NCBI GenBank assembly: GCA_003427395.1
Contig: BFEA01000312.1
Span: 1,619,202-1,658,736, forward strand
Origin: Chara braunii
Taxonomy: Eukaryota > Streptophyta > Charophyceae > Charales > Characeae
DNA length: 39,535 nt
Direction of reading: 5' to 3'
The notes beneath the pieces were generated by a model that saw nothing but the letters and a program-made list of their open reading frames with translations, did no database searches and was not told the origin of the DNA. The translations under genes and the position numbers were made by a program. Each line of letters starts with the position of its first letter. The stretch's first letter is position 1. This document shows, piece after piece, positions 20,751 through 31,766 of this stretch.

Positions 20751-20756
20751 TATAAA
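20751..20756 (+). promoter_or_regulatory. TATA box candidate, copy A
   Basis: TATAAACCCA, conserved in copy B (34377-34382). It lies about 250 bp upstream of the stem-loop array, so a transcript starting here would carry the array near its 5' end. Confidence 0.45.
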
Positions 20757-20999
20757 CCCAGTTATAGCCCATATCTATACTTCTTTCTACGTTTGACTGA
20801 TTGTACTACATGCATCCTGTACTTTGACTTGGTTTGACTTTCAGGATGCGAACTCAAACTGAGATAAAGAAAAGTGCATGTAAGTTCAGTTTCAGACTTT
20901 GTTTGGTTGCCTGAAAGCAGACTGTGAACAGAGGGGGTTGCATCTGGGGGAAGGTTGGGAGGACGACAGTATTGCACGCAGACTGATTGGGTCATTAAG

Positions 21000-21881
21000 G
21001 CTGAGAGGTCCCCATAAGTTTGGGGAAGCCCAGCGCTTTGTTTATTTTTGGGTTGTCTGGAGCCTAAGGCCGCTCTATAAGTTTAGGTAGCCTGAAACTC
21101 TGGAGGCTGGGATGTCCCCATAAGTTTGGGGAAACCCATTGCTGTGAACTGTATGGAGAGTCAGGACGCTCTATAAGTTTAGGTAACCTGACTGCTCTGA
21201 TTTGTGAAGTTTTGACTGTGAATGACTTTCAGGGACCCATGGCGCTCTATAAGTTTAGGTACCTTGGGTTGCCCTGTTTTATTTGGGGTTTTCTCGATTT
21301 CGTTGGTTCTGAACGAGGAGGTCTGAGCCGCTCTATAAGTTTGGGTGGTTCGACCCTTCTCCTGTTTTGTTCTGCGGGGGTAATTTTTGCCTGGCCTACT
21401 GCCTCGCACAGATTGGATCAGAGATAAAGGAACCTGGCAGGGGACCAGATATGTTCCATAAGATTGGATGGTCTGGCCCAATGCCTCGCACATGCTGGAA
21501 CCCGAGAGGTTACAATTTGGCTATACTTTATTATTATTTTTCCTATGAACAGGCTAGTCAGGCACGGGTTCCATAAGATTGGATGGCCTGGTTATAGCTT
21601 ATCATAAGTTGAAGAGAGTATAACTAACAGTATAACTGAAGGTAACCTGGGCCGACTGAGCATTGTTTCTAAGATGAATGGCTCAGTCCTACACCCTTTG
21701 AAGACTAAGTTCAGAGAGGTATATATAACTTGGGTATTAAACAGTTTAGGGCGACTAAGCATTGTTTCTAAGATGAATGGCTTAGTCATGTGCCCAAAGG
21801 AAGAGAAAAGTAGTTGTGCAACCTGTTCGTGTATACTTGATGGCTGAGTCAGGCATGTTCCATAAGATTGGATGGCCTGAC
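21000..21881 (+). other. Array of 11 stem-loops with invariant TAAG[A/T]T loop, copy A
   Basis: Stem-loops at about 21000-21034, 21065-21095, 21108-21138, 21160-21192, 21235-21269, 21320-21355, 21445-21476, 21559-21590, 21654-21688, 21753-21787 and 21848-21881. Each has an outer stem (for example GTCAGG/CCTGAC, GACTGAGC/GCTCAGTC, GACTAAGC/GCTTAGTC, GTCAGGC/GCCTGAC). Most also have an inner stem (CTA/TAG, CCCCA/TGGGG, TCCA/TGGA, TTC/GAA) closing on TAAGTT or TAAGAT. Outer and inner stems differ between units but stay complementary. I know no described family with this pattern. Confidence 0.75.
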
Positions 21882-22139
21882 TTTACGCCTTATGTAAGCA
21901 GGGTATAAAGGGGTAGGTCATTGAAAGATTATGAACTATTGTCTGTTAATTTGACCTTGGGATGGTGAGAGTACTTACCTTTGTGGTTTGGCTTGCATGT
22001 GACTGAGTGAGGCTGCTACTTGGTCTGAGATTCATTCTGATAGATAGTTGCTTTTGTCGCTCGCCACGTGCTGGAGCCATAGGAGTTAGATTCAATTTTT
22101 GCATTTTCTGAGCTAAGTTTTTTTACTTACATCAATTCT

Positions 22140-22505
22140 CACGTTTTCTGGGATCCCTTGTTATACTTGGCCTTGTATAAATTTTGGTAAGCTACTTTCT
22201 CTACGGGAAGCACTGCCGAAATTTCTGCAAAACTAGGGAGTTGGTTGAATCGTGTCTAAGTTGAACTCAAGTTGTTTTTTTAGTTCATATCTGACTTAGT
22301 ATAAATCTGGGAAGTCTCACTTTCTAAAGGGAGTGCTGCCCAAATTTTTTACTAATTCACGGAGTTAGACAAAATCTGACTTTCCAGAGTTAAAGATCAT
22401 TTCTACTTTCATATTTGGACTTATATAAATTCTGGAAAGGTCATTTTCCTACGGGAAACGCTGCCGAAATTTTATTAGTTTGAAAGAAATAGATTATATT
22501 TTGAC
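22140..22505 (+). repeat. Three tandem 124-bp modules, copy A
   Basis: TATAAAT(T/C)(T/C)(T/G)GG recurs at 22176, 22300 and 22424, each followed by CTACGGGAAGC or CTAAAGGGAGTGC, then TGCC(G/C)AAATTT. The spacing is 124 bp. The same three modules appear in copy B. Confidence 0.75.
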
Positions 22506-22526
22506 AGGTGGCGATTCTGGCGATCC
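22504..22526 (+). other. Second ACAGG-TGGCG motif (possible old LTR end plus primer site)
   Basis: ACAGG followed by TGGCGATTCTGGCGATCC, the same layout as at 24261-24283. It is also found in copy B (36160) and as TGACGACTTTGACGATCC in the right older fragment (38094). The matching tRNA is not known to me. Confidence 0.25.
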
Positions 22527-22759
22527 ACCCTTAATAGGGGAGATTTTGTCATTAGTCTATCTTTGCTTTGGGCACTGGTTTAGAGGTAGGTTTAGGCTTA
22601 GTTAATTAGGATGCTTGAGTAGGATCGTGATATGGGGATTATTCTTCATGGACTTATAGGTTTAGCCTGGGGCATTGACCTGTCATGTGTTATAGGTTCT
22701 TTTTATCGCTTGATTCAAGTTCAGGACTGGATTCAGCTTGACCCCTTGAGGGTCTTCTT

Positions 22760-22778
22760 CTGTTATCACTGATAACAG
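22760..22778. repeat. Conserved 19-bp palindrome, copy A
   Basis: CTGTTATCACTGATAACAG, 9-bp perfect arms. It also occurs at 36415-36433 and, less one base pair, at 38352-38368. Confidence 0.8.
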
Positions 22779-23775
22779 GTCAGTTGCCGATTCGTCGGTT
22801 TACGATTCAACTCCAATCCACTTCTGCCACTCGACCTAAAGGCTTTAGCCTTTTGATTTAAACTGTTTTGTTGTGTTTTCACCCGGACTTTATTTTGAAT
22901 GGTCATTTAAGGAAAAATACTGCGTATTTTGCTTTGAGGAGTTGCACAAGAGTGAGGCTTGTATGGCTAAAGCGAGGGGTGTGAGTACAGAAAATGGTTG
23001 AAGTTGACCCTGTGTAGTGCATGGACTCTCTGGTTGAATATTTGATGTGATTGAAGGTATGGGATATTTGGACTTGGGATTTGACTATCTGCGCTCACAT
23101 ACATATATATATGGCCGAGAGGAGTCCCACTATGACTGTGAGAAGTGATCGTCCTATATTAATAACCCTCTCTATATATGTATATATATGTCTCGAGTGT
23201 TTCGTGCGGCCTACTGGGACCGTGTGTAAGGGTTAAACAGATTATGGGTTTTAGAGAAAAAGGGGGATCGCCTTTTACCCTTTACTTCTTAGAGATTTTC
23301 ATGGTCGGACGTTGGTCCTGGGCCGGGATTCAAGGTCCTTGTCCATGAGATCTCAAGCCCTAGACTCTGCAGGCAAGGAATCTGCCCCCGTGCAGAGCCT
23401 ATTTGCCCCACTCTGCACAGAGTGCAGAAGAGGGTGTGTGGTCTTCAACCGCGCTTGGCGGTTGTCCAGTGTCGAGAGACTAACCCTTAAGACGCATGTC
23501 AACCGACACTTGAGTGTCGAATGCGACCCTCGAGATTAACGAAGACCGCACGATTATGGGCACTACATAGTATGCCATCATTGCGACTGCTTGCGTACGT
23601 CTGCATTGCGAGTCGATATGAGTAGGCCCTGCGTCCGCGTCATCATTGCGACTGCTTGCGTACGCCATCATTGCGTCTCGCGCGCGATGCCTGTTCGATT
23701 TCCGCATTGGAAAGTTATGGGTTGGCTACCGAGGGGCTAGGGGCGTTGTCGCGTTGTTTGTGTTGTGTCGTTTTC

Positions 23776-23792
23776 GTATGTGTGTGTGTGTA
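23776..23792. repeat. (TG)n microsatellite, copy A
   Basis: Short GT run whose length differs from its partner in copy B (about 37401-37420). Confidence 0.8.
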
Positions 23793-24265
23793 TTGTTGTC
23801 TCGTGGTTGTTAGAGCGGTGTACGCGTGGTGTGTGGGATGCGTCCTAGTCGACCGACGTCGAGCCGCGCTTGGGACTTCAGCCCCCCAGGATGTCGGCCC
23901 TCGTGAGGGTCCGATAGGCGTATTACCGCGCATACCCCCTATGCTACAGCGAACGAGAAACGCCCTCGGCTGGTCCACCTCTGCGATTGCAACTGATTAG
24001 CTTCCGTATTGTGGACTGGTCACTCGGCGGGGATACGCCCATAGAAGGGAGGTGAGAGCTCCCGTAAGGTTGAGGTAAGCTGTGCCTTGTGTATGCCCTA
24101 TCCTGTCGTAGCGGCTCGCGAGAGGTATGGCTGGCGCACTCGGCCGGAGCGGCTTGCGGAAGCTCCATTTGTGTGTTCGTGGCGAGGTCGGTCCAACTCC
24201 TGCGTGACGCGGCCGAGAGGGTCCCGCGCTGCCACGTGCGGTGCCGGACCGATGCGCTCGACAGG

Positions 24266-24283
24266 TGGCGCTGTTGCTAGGGA
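24266..24283 (+). other. Primer-binding-site-like motif, tRNA-Asp type
   Basis: TGGCGCTGTTGCTAGGGA matches 15 of 18 bases of the complement of the plant tRNA-Asp 3' end (TGGCGCCGTTGCCGGGGA), as used by Athila/Tat-type elements. All three differences are C-to-T or G-to-A changes at CpG positions, as expected from methylation decay. It lies two bases after ACA at 24261-24263. Confidence 0.55.
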
Positions 24284-26469
24284 TGACGGCTGCCTACCGT
24301 TGTCCCTGGTGGAACGACAGTCGGGTATGCGATTGTGAGAACTAGGCGAAAAGAAGAGGCCTTCTTTGGACGTACATGGTCGATTGCTTAGTACTCGGGC
24401 CATTGTTGGGAGTGTCTTAAGGTTGTGATCTAAGTGTTAGGCGCTGATTGTAAGCGTATGGGCGCCCTGCTTGAGGAAGGAAATGCTGAGTTGTACGCGT
24501 ACGTACTTGGACGCGTGTGGCAGCTGTTTCAGGGAGCACTTTGCTACCCTGAGTAGTTTTGAATAATTGGGTGATACGTGTCACGTGTGATGCGGCCTAG
24601 GTTGAGTTGGGGCGGCGCCCGCATTATTGGGCATGTCCACTATCGAAGCAAGCTCAGTTGATAGCGGGAAGAGCTACGAGGCTAGTGACTTATTACGTGA
24701 GCTATGTGGTGTGTAGCTTTGGAGGAGGCTTCTGATATATGAGCGACAAAGATGAGGGGGGTTGACTAATGAGTGTGAAGTGAAAGGTTTGGTTGCAAAA
24801 GTCTCTCCATGAGATCAGTCTGAGTTAAGATATGATAGGTACTGCGCTGAATATTGTACCTAGGCCCTTCGATGGTGTGAATTGACAATGAGTCGAGTCA
24901 TTTGAGGATTGTCTGGCTAACTATTGATGAAGTTTAAGAATTAGTGATTACCTGGCTAACAGCTTGGCTAACCCGAAGAGAGGCTTGGGTTTTAAAGTAT
25001 GTATAATATATATGCACATATTTGTTTTTGCGAGGGTTCTTATCTGGTTGTGCCCTGTATGCGGTTTGTTCTGTATTTTGTTTTATATATGGTTCAAGGG
25101 GCATAATTGGATTGTCTTCCAGAAAGGACATGGACTTTGCATGAAACCCACATCTGGCATGGGACCAGGGGTGAATGGGGTGACTCACTCCTAACGAAGG
25201 TGGTTCTTCCTGAAGGGAGTCAGTCAGCATGTATGATGTGCCCTCAATGGAGGTGTGTTCTTGCGATGTTACTCCCTTGTTAGGGACTTAAGGAAGCAGA
25301 TTATCAGTCTCAAGGATGATGGTGAGACCCACGCCGAAATTATGTTCCTGGTCCATTAGTGGGGTGTTGTTACCTATCCTATGATAGGAGAGTAACTACA
25401 TTATCGGTTGAGAGAAGAGGAAGGGGCTTGCTACCTCGCCAAGGCTGTGATGGCCAGGTGGAACAGCTACTGCTTAGTGAGAGCGGTTCTAGAGTAGCGA
25501 TCTGGATTTGTCTCGTATTAAGCAGGGTCATCATATTTGTAAGGGCGCGGATTCGCTATCCGTTGCCCTGACAGGTATGAATGGGGTTGACAATCTGACC
25601 ATGATTAGGTTTAGTGAGGTGCAAGCGCTGAAGTCAGAGAGGGTTGCGGTGAGGCTTGATCTTTAGAGCGAGGCTCAGCAGTCAAGATGTTATCTCAAGA
25701 GGATTACACCGCCCCTCTGCACTATATGCTTTGCTTAAGAGATGAAGGGGGTGACAATTGTATCATGCTAATTACTCATTGTCAGCCTTATTTTGTCTTG
25801 TATAAACTAAGATACGTTGTGAGAGTTATCTTGTTATATGACTGGCAGTTGGGTTGGCTTCATGTTGTTATGTATAAAGCATCTCGTGCTCTTCAGTTAC
25901 AACCCCTACAAATAAGTTGTACCTACTATGTTGTGATCGTGATTACGAGTATATCCTAGTTACTGAGGGTTGTACTACATTTGAGTTCATGGTTGGAGTA
26001 CCTGCTTATATGACGTGTATATTGTATCGTTTAAGGATGGTAAAAGTGATATTTGACTAATGTCTGAGTTGTGGCTTGAGGGTTTTATTAATGGGTGTTT
26101 GGTGTTTTATTTCAAATGGATATTTGTGCAAAAGGCTCCCTTCGGTATAATCGCTTGATTTCAAATAGACTCCTCTACGCGTGTACGTGATGAGTATCGA
26201 GATAATCCTAGCAGGGTATTATTGACATCCATTATTTGAGTAATATGTCTCTCCTTATGAGTGATCACTATTAGGAAATGGGTAGCTGTGAAAGTGTTAT
26301 TATCATGGTATGTTACCCGTAAAAGTTCCGCTAAGCTGGGTGGTCGCGAACGCTGGGAGCGAATGATTTTAAGGAAAGATGATATGAGGATAAGGGTTTA
26401 GAGATAAGATGGTAGAGTATGATTGCCAATATGATAACGGAAGGCGCATGCTTGATGTTTTTTCAGTGA

Positions 26470-27219
26470 TCGGCAGAACCCAGACCAGAGCAGGGACAAC
26501 TCAGGATGCCTTATACGAAGGAAGATCCCAATGTGATGTTGCCTGTCAAGGGGGAAGCTGGGCTTGAGATTTCTTTGTCGAGGCAAGTTCGGGAGGGAGA
26601 GTACATCTCTTCCTGGTGGGGCGCACCGATAGGCAAGGGTATTTTTGCCTGGGTCGAGTCTAGCTTTGATGCTGGTCAGGACTGTGCGATCGTAAGGGTG
26701 ACTTTGTATGTGTCCTCTTCGTTTTGGGCCTTACATGGGATTGAGTTGGCGCTTGGGCATGAGAGCCTGTTGGCGAGACCTTTGAGGGTAGCTGAGGAAG
26801 CTGCAGCAAAATGGACGAATGACAGGATCCAGGAAGGAGAGGAGCAGGTGGAGGCCCGTGTAGAGGTCAAGCACGCCGAAGAGTTTGCACTCCCCTCAGC
26901 CCCATTGTGAGTTGTCCTGCTAGAGTTCTTGATAGAGGCATATTTTGGGGGACAGGCGAGGGTGGAAGCCGTTGCAGAGGCTGTTGTGAAGGTGCGAGAA
27001 CGGGGATATGCAAAATACACGTGCGAGTTGATAAATGGGTTGTACCTGGACTGAAAGTTCTTGCCTTATAGCCCGGAACTTAGGAACCTGGCTGATGTAG
27101 TGGATGCTTATGTAAATTTGCATGACCCAAATGAAGGAGTTGTAGACTGGGAAGAGGTTCGTGCCGTAGTTGGCCGATGGGGAGTGTCCATGTATCCTGC
27201 TAGGGTGTGTTTCTCATAA
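26470..27219 (+). pseudogene. Decayed ORF of unknown family
   Basis: A frame open from the stop at 26467 reads protein-like from ATG 26506 (MPYTKEDPNVMLPVKGEAGL) to TAA 27217. It is interrupted only by TGA at 26908-26910 and 27052-27054. The text on both sides of the stops continues smoothly (LEFLIEAYFGGQARVEAVAE; NGLYLD then KFLPYSPELRNL), which fits Trp or Arg codons mutated to TGA. The middle is Ala/Glu-rich and probably helical. I do not recognise it. It is the only coding-like segment of the 6-kb interior. Confidence 0.4.
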
Positions 27220-29022
27220 ACAATGTGCACATAGGTGAAGATGAGGGCTAGGGTGGCAGGCCAATCAGTTGTATGGACTGAGCCCCTACGTGTTAGTCGG
27301 CAAGGTGCATCAAGGTAGGTTGCAGCGGTGAGTTGTGAAGAAGACGGGTTCGGGTGAGAAGGGCATGGAAGTTTGAGGAGACTGCAGAGATAAGCAAGAA
27401 AATCCCAATTGAATAGATGCGGCGTGTAGAGGGAAGAGGGTTTTCATAATGATGGTCCGGTAAGACGGCCCGAATTGTAGGCAACAGAGGCCCCAATAGA
27501 CTAGTTGTATATGGGGGGGGGGGTTAGGTCTGTCTTGGATTGTGCTATCGACATATTTCTAGTGGTTAGGGCGGGAAGATGAGTTTTAAATAAGGGTCTA
27601 TCTCCCTAGACCTATTGATTGAGAAAAGAAAAGACGAGACATATGCCCTGTTTTAGGTCTGGATGACTGTATATATGAGAGAGATCTGAGGGGCTTGAGG
27701 GGAAGCCTTGATGTGGGAGAAGGTAGGCTCCCTAGCCTAGAGGTGCACTGCGTGAGACTTGTGTATATATGATGAATCATAGGAGGCTCCAGGGTGGGGC
27801 TGGGCAAATACCCTTCTAAAACTCCTGCGACTAATTGAAGGTAGGATAACAAGAGCATGGCCCAAGCGTGATAACAAGCCTCCCGCATGTATGGATTGTT
27901 GAAGGCAAACATGGATGAGGGTATGGCTCAGAGTGCACGTTTGTGTGCGTTGGGGGGGATCATGTGAGGATGCGACCTAATTAAAAGGACGGACTTGACT
28001 TCGATTGTGATCGTTGACTCCTTCGAGACCGATGTTCTGGAAACATTGCCTTAGGATCCGGGACAGGGGGGGGACTATGCCGTGAAGGTTGAATTATCTC
28101 ATAGTCATACCACCCTGAGCTGTAAGGGCACATGCATCCATGCACTTCTGTATAGAATGTGCATGGAATCTTGATAGACTTGGACTTCGGTTTTAAGTAA
28201 GCGAGGGCAATATGTACAGCGTTTTGATTCTAGACAAAATTTTAGTCTCGAGCGAGTGAGACACGTGGAGGGGCTTAGTCTTACCTTGTTCAGGATTTGG
28301 ATATGTTCTGCGTTACTTGGATCCCCCTGATTCGAGGGGTATGATTACATCATGACCCAGGTAGTGTCAGTATTAGTCCTTGTTAGGGAGGGCACGACCT
28401 TTGTTGTGAGAAGTTGGTATCTGGTTAAGCTGAGATTGTTCAGCTCTGGGCGTGCATATGTAATTTGAGGCCATTTGGTTCACGTTTGAGTTGAGGTACT
28501 ATGCCTCTGTACATATATTGAATTGGGAGGTTTTTCCTAAGACTATTTCCCATGTATGACGATCACTATCACTCTCACATGTGTGATTTTATCCTGAGAT
28601 ATGATGGATTGTGTGAAGAGATGGATGAGAAGCGTCTCATGAATTGTGTGGATTTTGTGGGAGTGAATGGATGTGGACTGTCTGCTCTCCGGTATACTCG
28701 TACGATCTGCCCACGGGCGGGTGATAGGGCCGAGTATAAGGAGAGGCAGTACAGTTTGTTGTGTGTCAGAAGTGTGAGGGTCCTAAGGGATTTTGCAAGT
28801 CTCTGAGACTCGAATACTTACCATGTCGGATGTTTCATCGTTGAGTTGTGGAGAGGACCCACAAGTAGACCTCTGAGGTTGAGTTGTTTTATGATTGAAA
28901 CCCTTTCAGATGGAGGAAGGTGGTGGTGTTGTTATCAGAAGATTCATCTCCAAAAGAGGGGTGTTTTAAAAAGGGTCACGTGATAACTCATCCTAGAAAG
29001 AGAGGGATGGTTGGGAAACTGA

Positions 29023-29079
29023 AAAGGGGGTTAATAGATTTAAAGGGGGTTAATAGATTTAAAGGGGGTTAATAGATTT
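29023..29079. repeat. 19-bp tandem repeat, three perfect copies
   Basis: AAAGGGGGTTAATAGATTT at 29023, 29042 and 29061. Confidence 0.95.
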
Positions 29080-29603
29080 AAGGGCATGGTAAGCAAAGTT
29101 TGAGCTGATAAAGTCTGACGAGAGGGAACTGAATTACGGATTGGATCATTGGTGGAACTGAGAAGGTCGCAAGTCAGTGCATTAAGATGTCGTGGGATGT
29201 GTGGTCTGCTGTCCCTGATCAAGTCAGCAGGCCACGGCCTTGTGTGAGCCTGGCGTTTGTGATCGTGAGAAGGGGCCGTGCTTTCTATGTTGTCCCATAG
29301 GGAGCTGGTAAACACCTTTAAAAGTGAGACGGACCCCTGCGTAGTCCCGCGGTGGGCCTGTGGTCTATTTTGCGACGCACCGTTCAGACACTTGTGCTAA
29401 TCCCAAGGCATAATGAGGAATACCAAGCTAAACGGTAAAGGTTAGCACCTCTAGGGCGCAACCCCTATTGGATGGCTGCGAGCCAGCACAACCTAGCTGC
29501 GGACCCACGTCTACTAACGGGGTAAGAGTTTAAGGATCTATGCACGCCCTAGGGAAATTACTCCAGTGGGATGGCGGGGAATATGAGTCGAGACATTGCG
29601 TAG

Positions 29604-29761
29604 TCCTGATTGAATGCTTATCAGGAGAAAACCTATCGTTGCATAACCAGAGAAGGAACTACCGTTAAGATAACAATGCGGTAGACCGTAGATCTGGCTC
29701 GATCAACCAGACTATGGTGGGCCAGGATGGAGACCTAGCAGTTCTGCACTAGACTGCAGAA
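29604..29761 (+). other. Four consecutive hairpins near the end of the interior
   Basis: TCCTGAT...ATCAGGA (29604-29626), CTACCG...CGGTAG (29659-29684), TCTGG...CCAGA (29693-29711) and TTCTGC...GCAGAA (29742-29761), all with perfect arms and short loops, in a GC-richer block starting near 29330. No RNA family is recognised. Confidence 0.35.
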
Positions 29762-31758
29762 AGAGCTGAGAAGAGATTCATATATATATATATATACATA
29801 TGTGTTTGATCGTGAGGATTTTCGGGAGGGAGGCGGGAGTGCCTTCCAAGGTCCCATCTAAGGCCCGCGTCCCTGGGTATGACTCTGCTTACGAGAAAGA
29901 GTCTAGCCGGGACACTCAACGAGAAACCGGCGTTTATCTAGGACGAAGGGGAGAGGGCGGTTTAAGGAGCCCTTTAGAACTTATGCTGTAGTATTGATGC
30001 GTAATACACCGATGTCCTACTCTCAGGGCAACGGAAACCCAGGTTAAAACCCTGCTGGCATATAGTTGTGTGGGCACAGATTGTTGGAGGCCTCGAACCC
30101 GAGTCTGTCGGCTAATCGGATTGGTTCCTTTCTCGTCAGCATTTGGGGTACGGATGGATTTATGGCCTTCTGATTTGGCGAAGCGACGGGGACGACGCTT
30201 AATATGGTCCTGTAAGCTGGGGCGCGAATACCCTTGTATCCGCCCTGTTGTATGCAAGTGACAGAAAATAAGCCGGTTCAGAATTTTTAGGAAGACCTCG
30301 CGGTTTGCGGTAGTGTGGTGACTATAGGTTGGCTATGAGGTCTAGAAGCAGAGAGTGTGTGGACGCGCAGGTTTAAGGCGCGAGTGATTCTGCTTCTATC
30401 TTTGATTATGAAGCCGGCGCGGACGCCGGTTGGTTTATTCTTTTATTTTTTCTTTATTTTTGGTTACTCTTGATTAAACTAGGATCTAGGGGATATTTTC
30501 TTTCGATGGCTACGTTTGACCGAGTCGAGCGCGCGTGCGGAGAACAACCCCGACAATGGCATCGGCAACGACGGCGCGACTTTGTGCGGTGAGCGGGGTG
30601 TCGTAGGATGGCACGCGGGGCAATTATGACACAGTATGAGCGAGCCGGCGCGGGCACTGGGGAGCCGCGCAGCCGGTTTGTGGGCCCAAAGCGCCGCGCC
30701 GCACTGCCTTGTATGATACTCTGCGGGGGCTGGTCTCAGGCTTGGGCATAGCCCTATAGGTTACGACAGCGGATTGTTACTATGGAGGTTCGGAGGTCGA
30801 GGCCAGCGGGCATCGCCGCAGCGGCAGTGGAGCGGCGTGGAGGAGACCAAGGGGTTGAGGGCCCAGCGGGGCTATCCCCCTGTGGTTTTATCGATGGGTA
30901 CAATCTGTAGGGCCACCCGTTAATTTCCCCGTCCTAGTCTTACTATTTTTATTGTTTTTTAAATCTCCTTCTTATTTTTTTTGTTTACTCGCGTCCCCTT
31001 TTGGGACGTGATGTCGGGCCTGATGCTGGGCCACGTGGAGTATGTTGTATTCGCGGCGTCGCTTGAAGTGCACTTACAAACTGTTTTTTGCAGCTGCGCC
31101 AAAGCAACGCCCCGTTTGCCTTGGGACGAGGTGCCGTATGGCGGGTGCCCATGAGCCCAGCCCGGTCGGTACACCTATAAATTGTTGGAATAATAGACTG
31201 CGGTCGGGTCCGGGCGAGGGGATCACGATGGGCAGGAAAACCCGGATAACGGGTTTGCCTGAGTGCGCGGGCTTGCCCCCCCCGTCGGTAGGCTAGGACA
31301 AGGACCGCTTGGCTTTTGGGAAGTGCCGCGGGGCATTGCCCCAGCTGAGTCCTTCGGGACAACCGTTAGAATTGGAACGGTACGGAAAAGATTAGTATGA
31401 CCCCAGTATCAAGGGGGGGTGACGCCCGAAAGTTGGGAATGAATCTGGCACCTATTGGCGCCAGATACCGTTAGAGTAGTGGGGGCGATAATCTCTGGTC
31501 AATTTGGGGGCTGGCGGGCGTCGGGCCGAGAAGTGTAGGGCTCGACCCACTTACCTACAGGGTGATGGTTTTTGTGTGGTTCGATCGTGGCTGCTGCAGT
31601 ACCGAAGAGGCCACAAAAGGGGCAAAACCGTGATTAGGCCACGAAAGGCTGGCCACGGGCATGGCAAGAAAAGGCAAGTGGGCGGGGGACTTATGTCCCG
31701 TGCACTGTCAGCAGTGCCTAGGCCCGGTGGTAGAGGACGGATCCCTGCAACTCGGCAA

Positions 31759-31766
31759 TATAAATA
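31759..31766 (+). promoter_or_regulatory. TATA box candidate, copy B
   Basis: TATAAATA, identical to 18132-18139. Confidence 0.45.

Larger units (their letters stand above)
16598..24263 (+). mobile_element. Long terminal repeat-like direct repeat, copy A (about 7.7 kb)
   Basis: This interval aligns along almost its whole length with 30211-37834 (offset about 13.6 kb) with substitutions every few tens of bases and small indels. Both copies start TGT. Copy A can be read as ending ACA at 24261-24263, two bases before a primer-binding-site-like motif, as in LTR retrotransposons; similarity to B is visible only to 24208. It contains no convincing gene. It holds two conserved TATA boxes (18132, 20751), modular hairpins at 18.2-19.5 kb, a stem-loop array at 21.0-21.9 kb, three 124-bp modules and a 19-bp palindrome. 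A 7.6-kb LTR is very long, and a simple segmental duplication remains possible. Confidence 0.6.
24264..30210 (+). mobile_element. Interior between the long repeats, mostly non-coding
   Basis: About 6 kb with no recognisable gag, protease, reverse transcriptase, RNase H or integrase motifs. It holds one decayed ORF (26470-27219), a 19-bp x3 repeat (29023), an AT dinucleotide tract (29779-29800), several G-runs (for example near 27512) and a cluster of hairpins at 29604-29761. A purine-rich stretch GAAGGGGAGAGGGCGG (29946) could be a displaced polypurine tract, but nothing convincing abuts 30211. The element is therefore non-autonomous or very decayed. Confidence 0.45.

Noticed and set aside
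21000-21881. CRISPR array
   Set aside because: Spacing is irregular, there is no constant repeat with unique spacers, and what is conserved is a loop, not a direct repeat.
23715-23978. Minus-strand frames around the TG run in copy A and its partner near 37352-37606
   Set aside because: His/Thr repeats come from the dinucleotide tract; the rest has no recognisable character.
28552-28806. 84-codon frame in the interior
   Set aside because: Protein-like in places but short, without motif or upstream context; not enough to call.
29946-29961. Purine tract as the polypurine tract of the element
   Set aside because: It is about 250 bases from the start of copy B; a true tract should touch the repeat.
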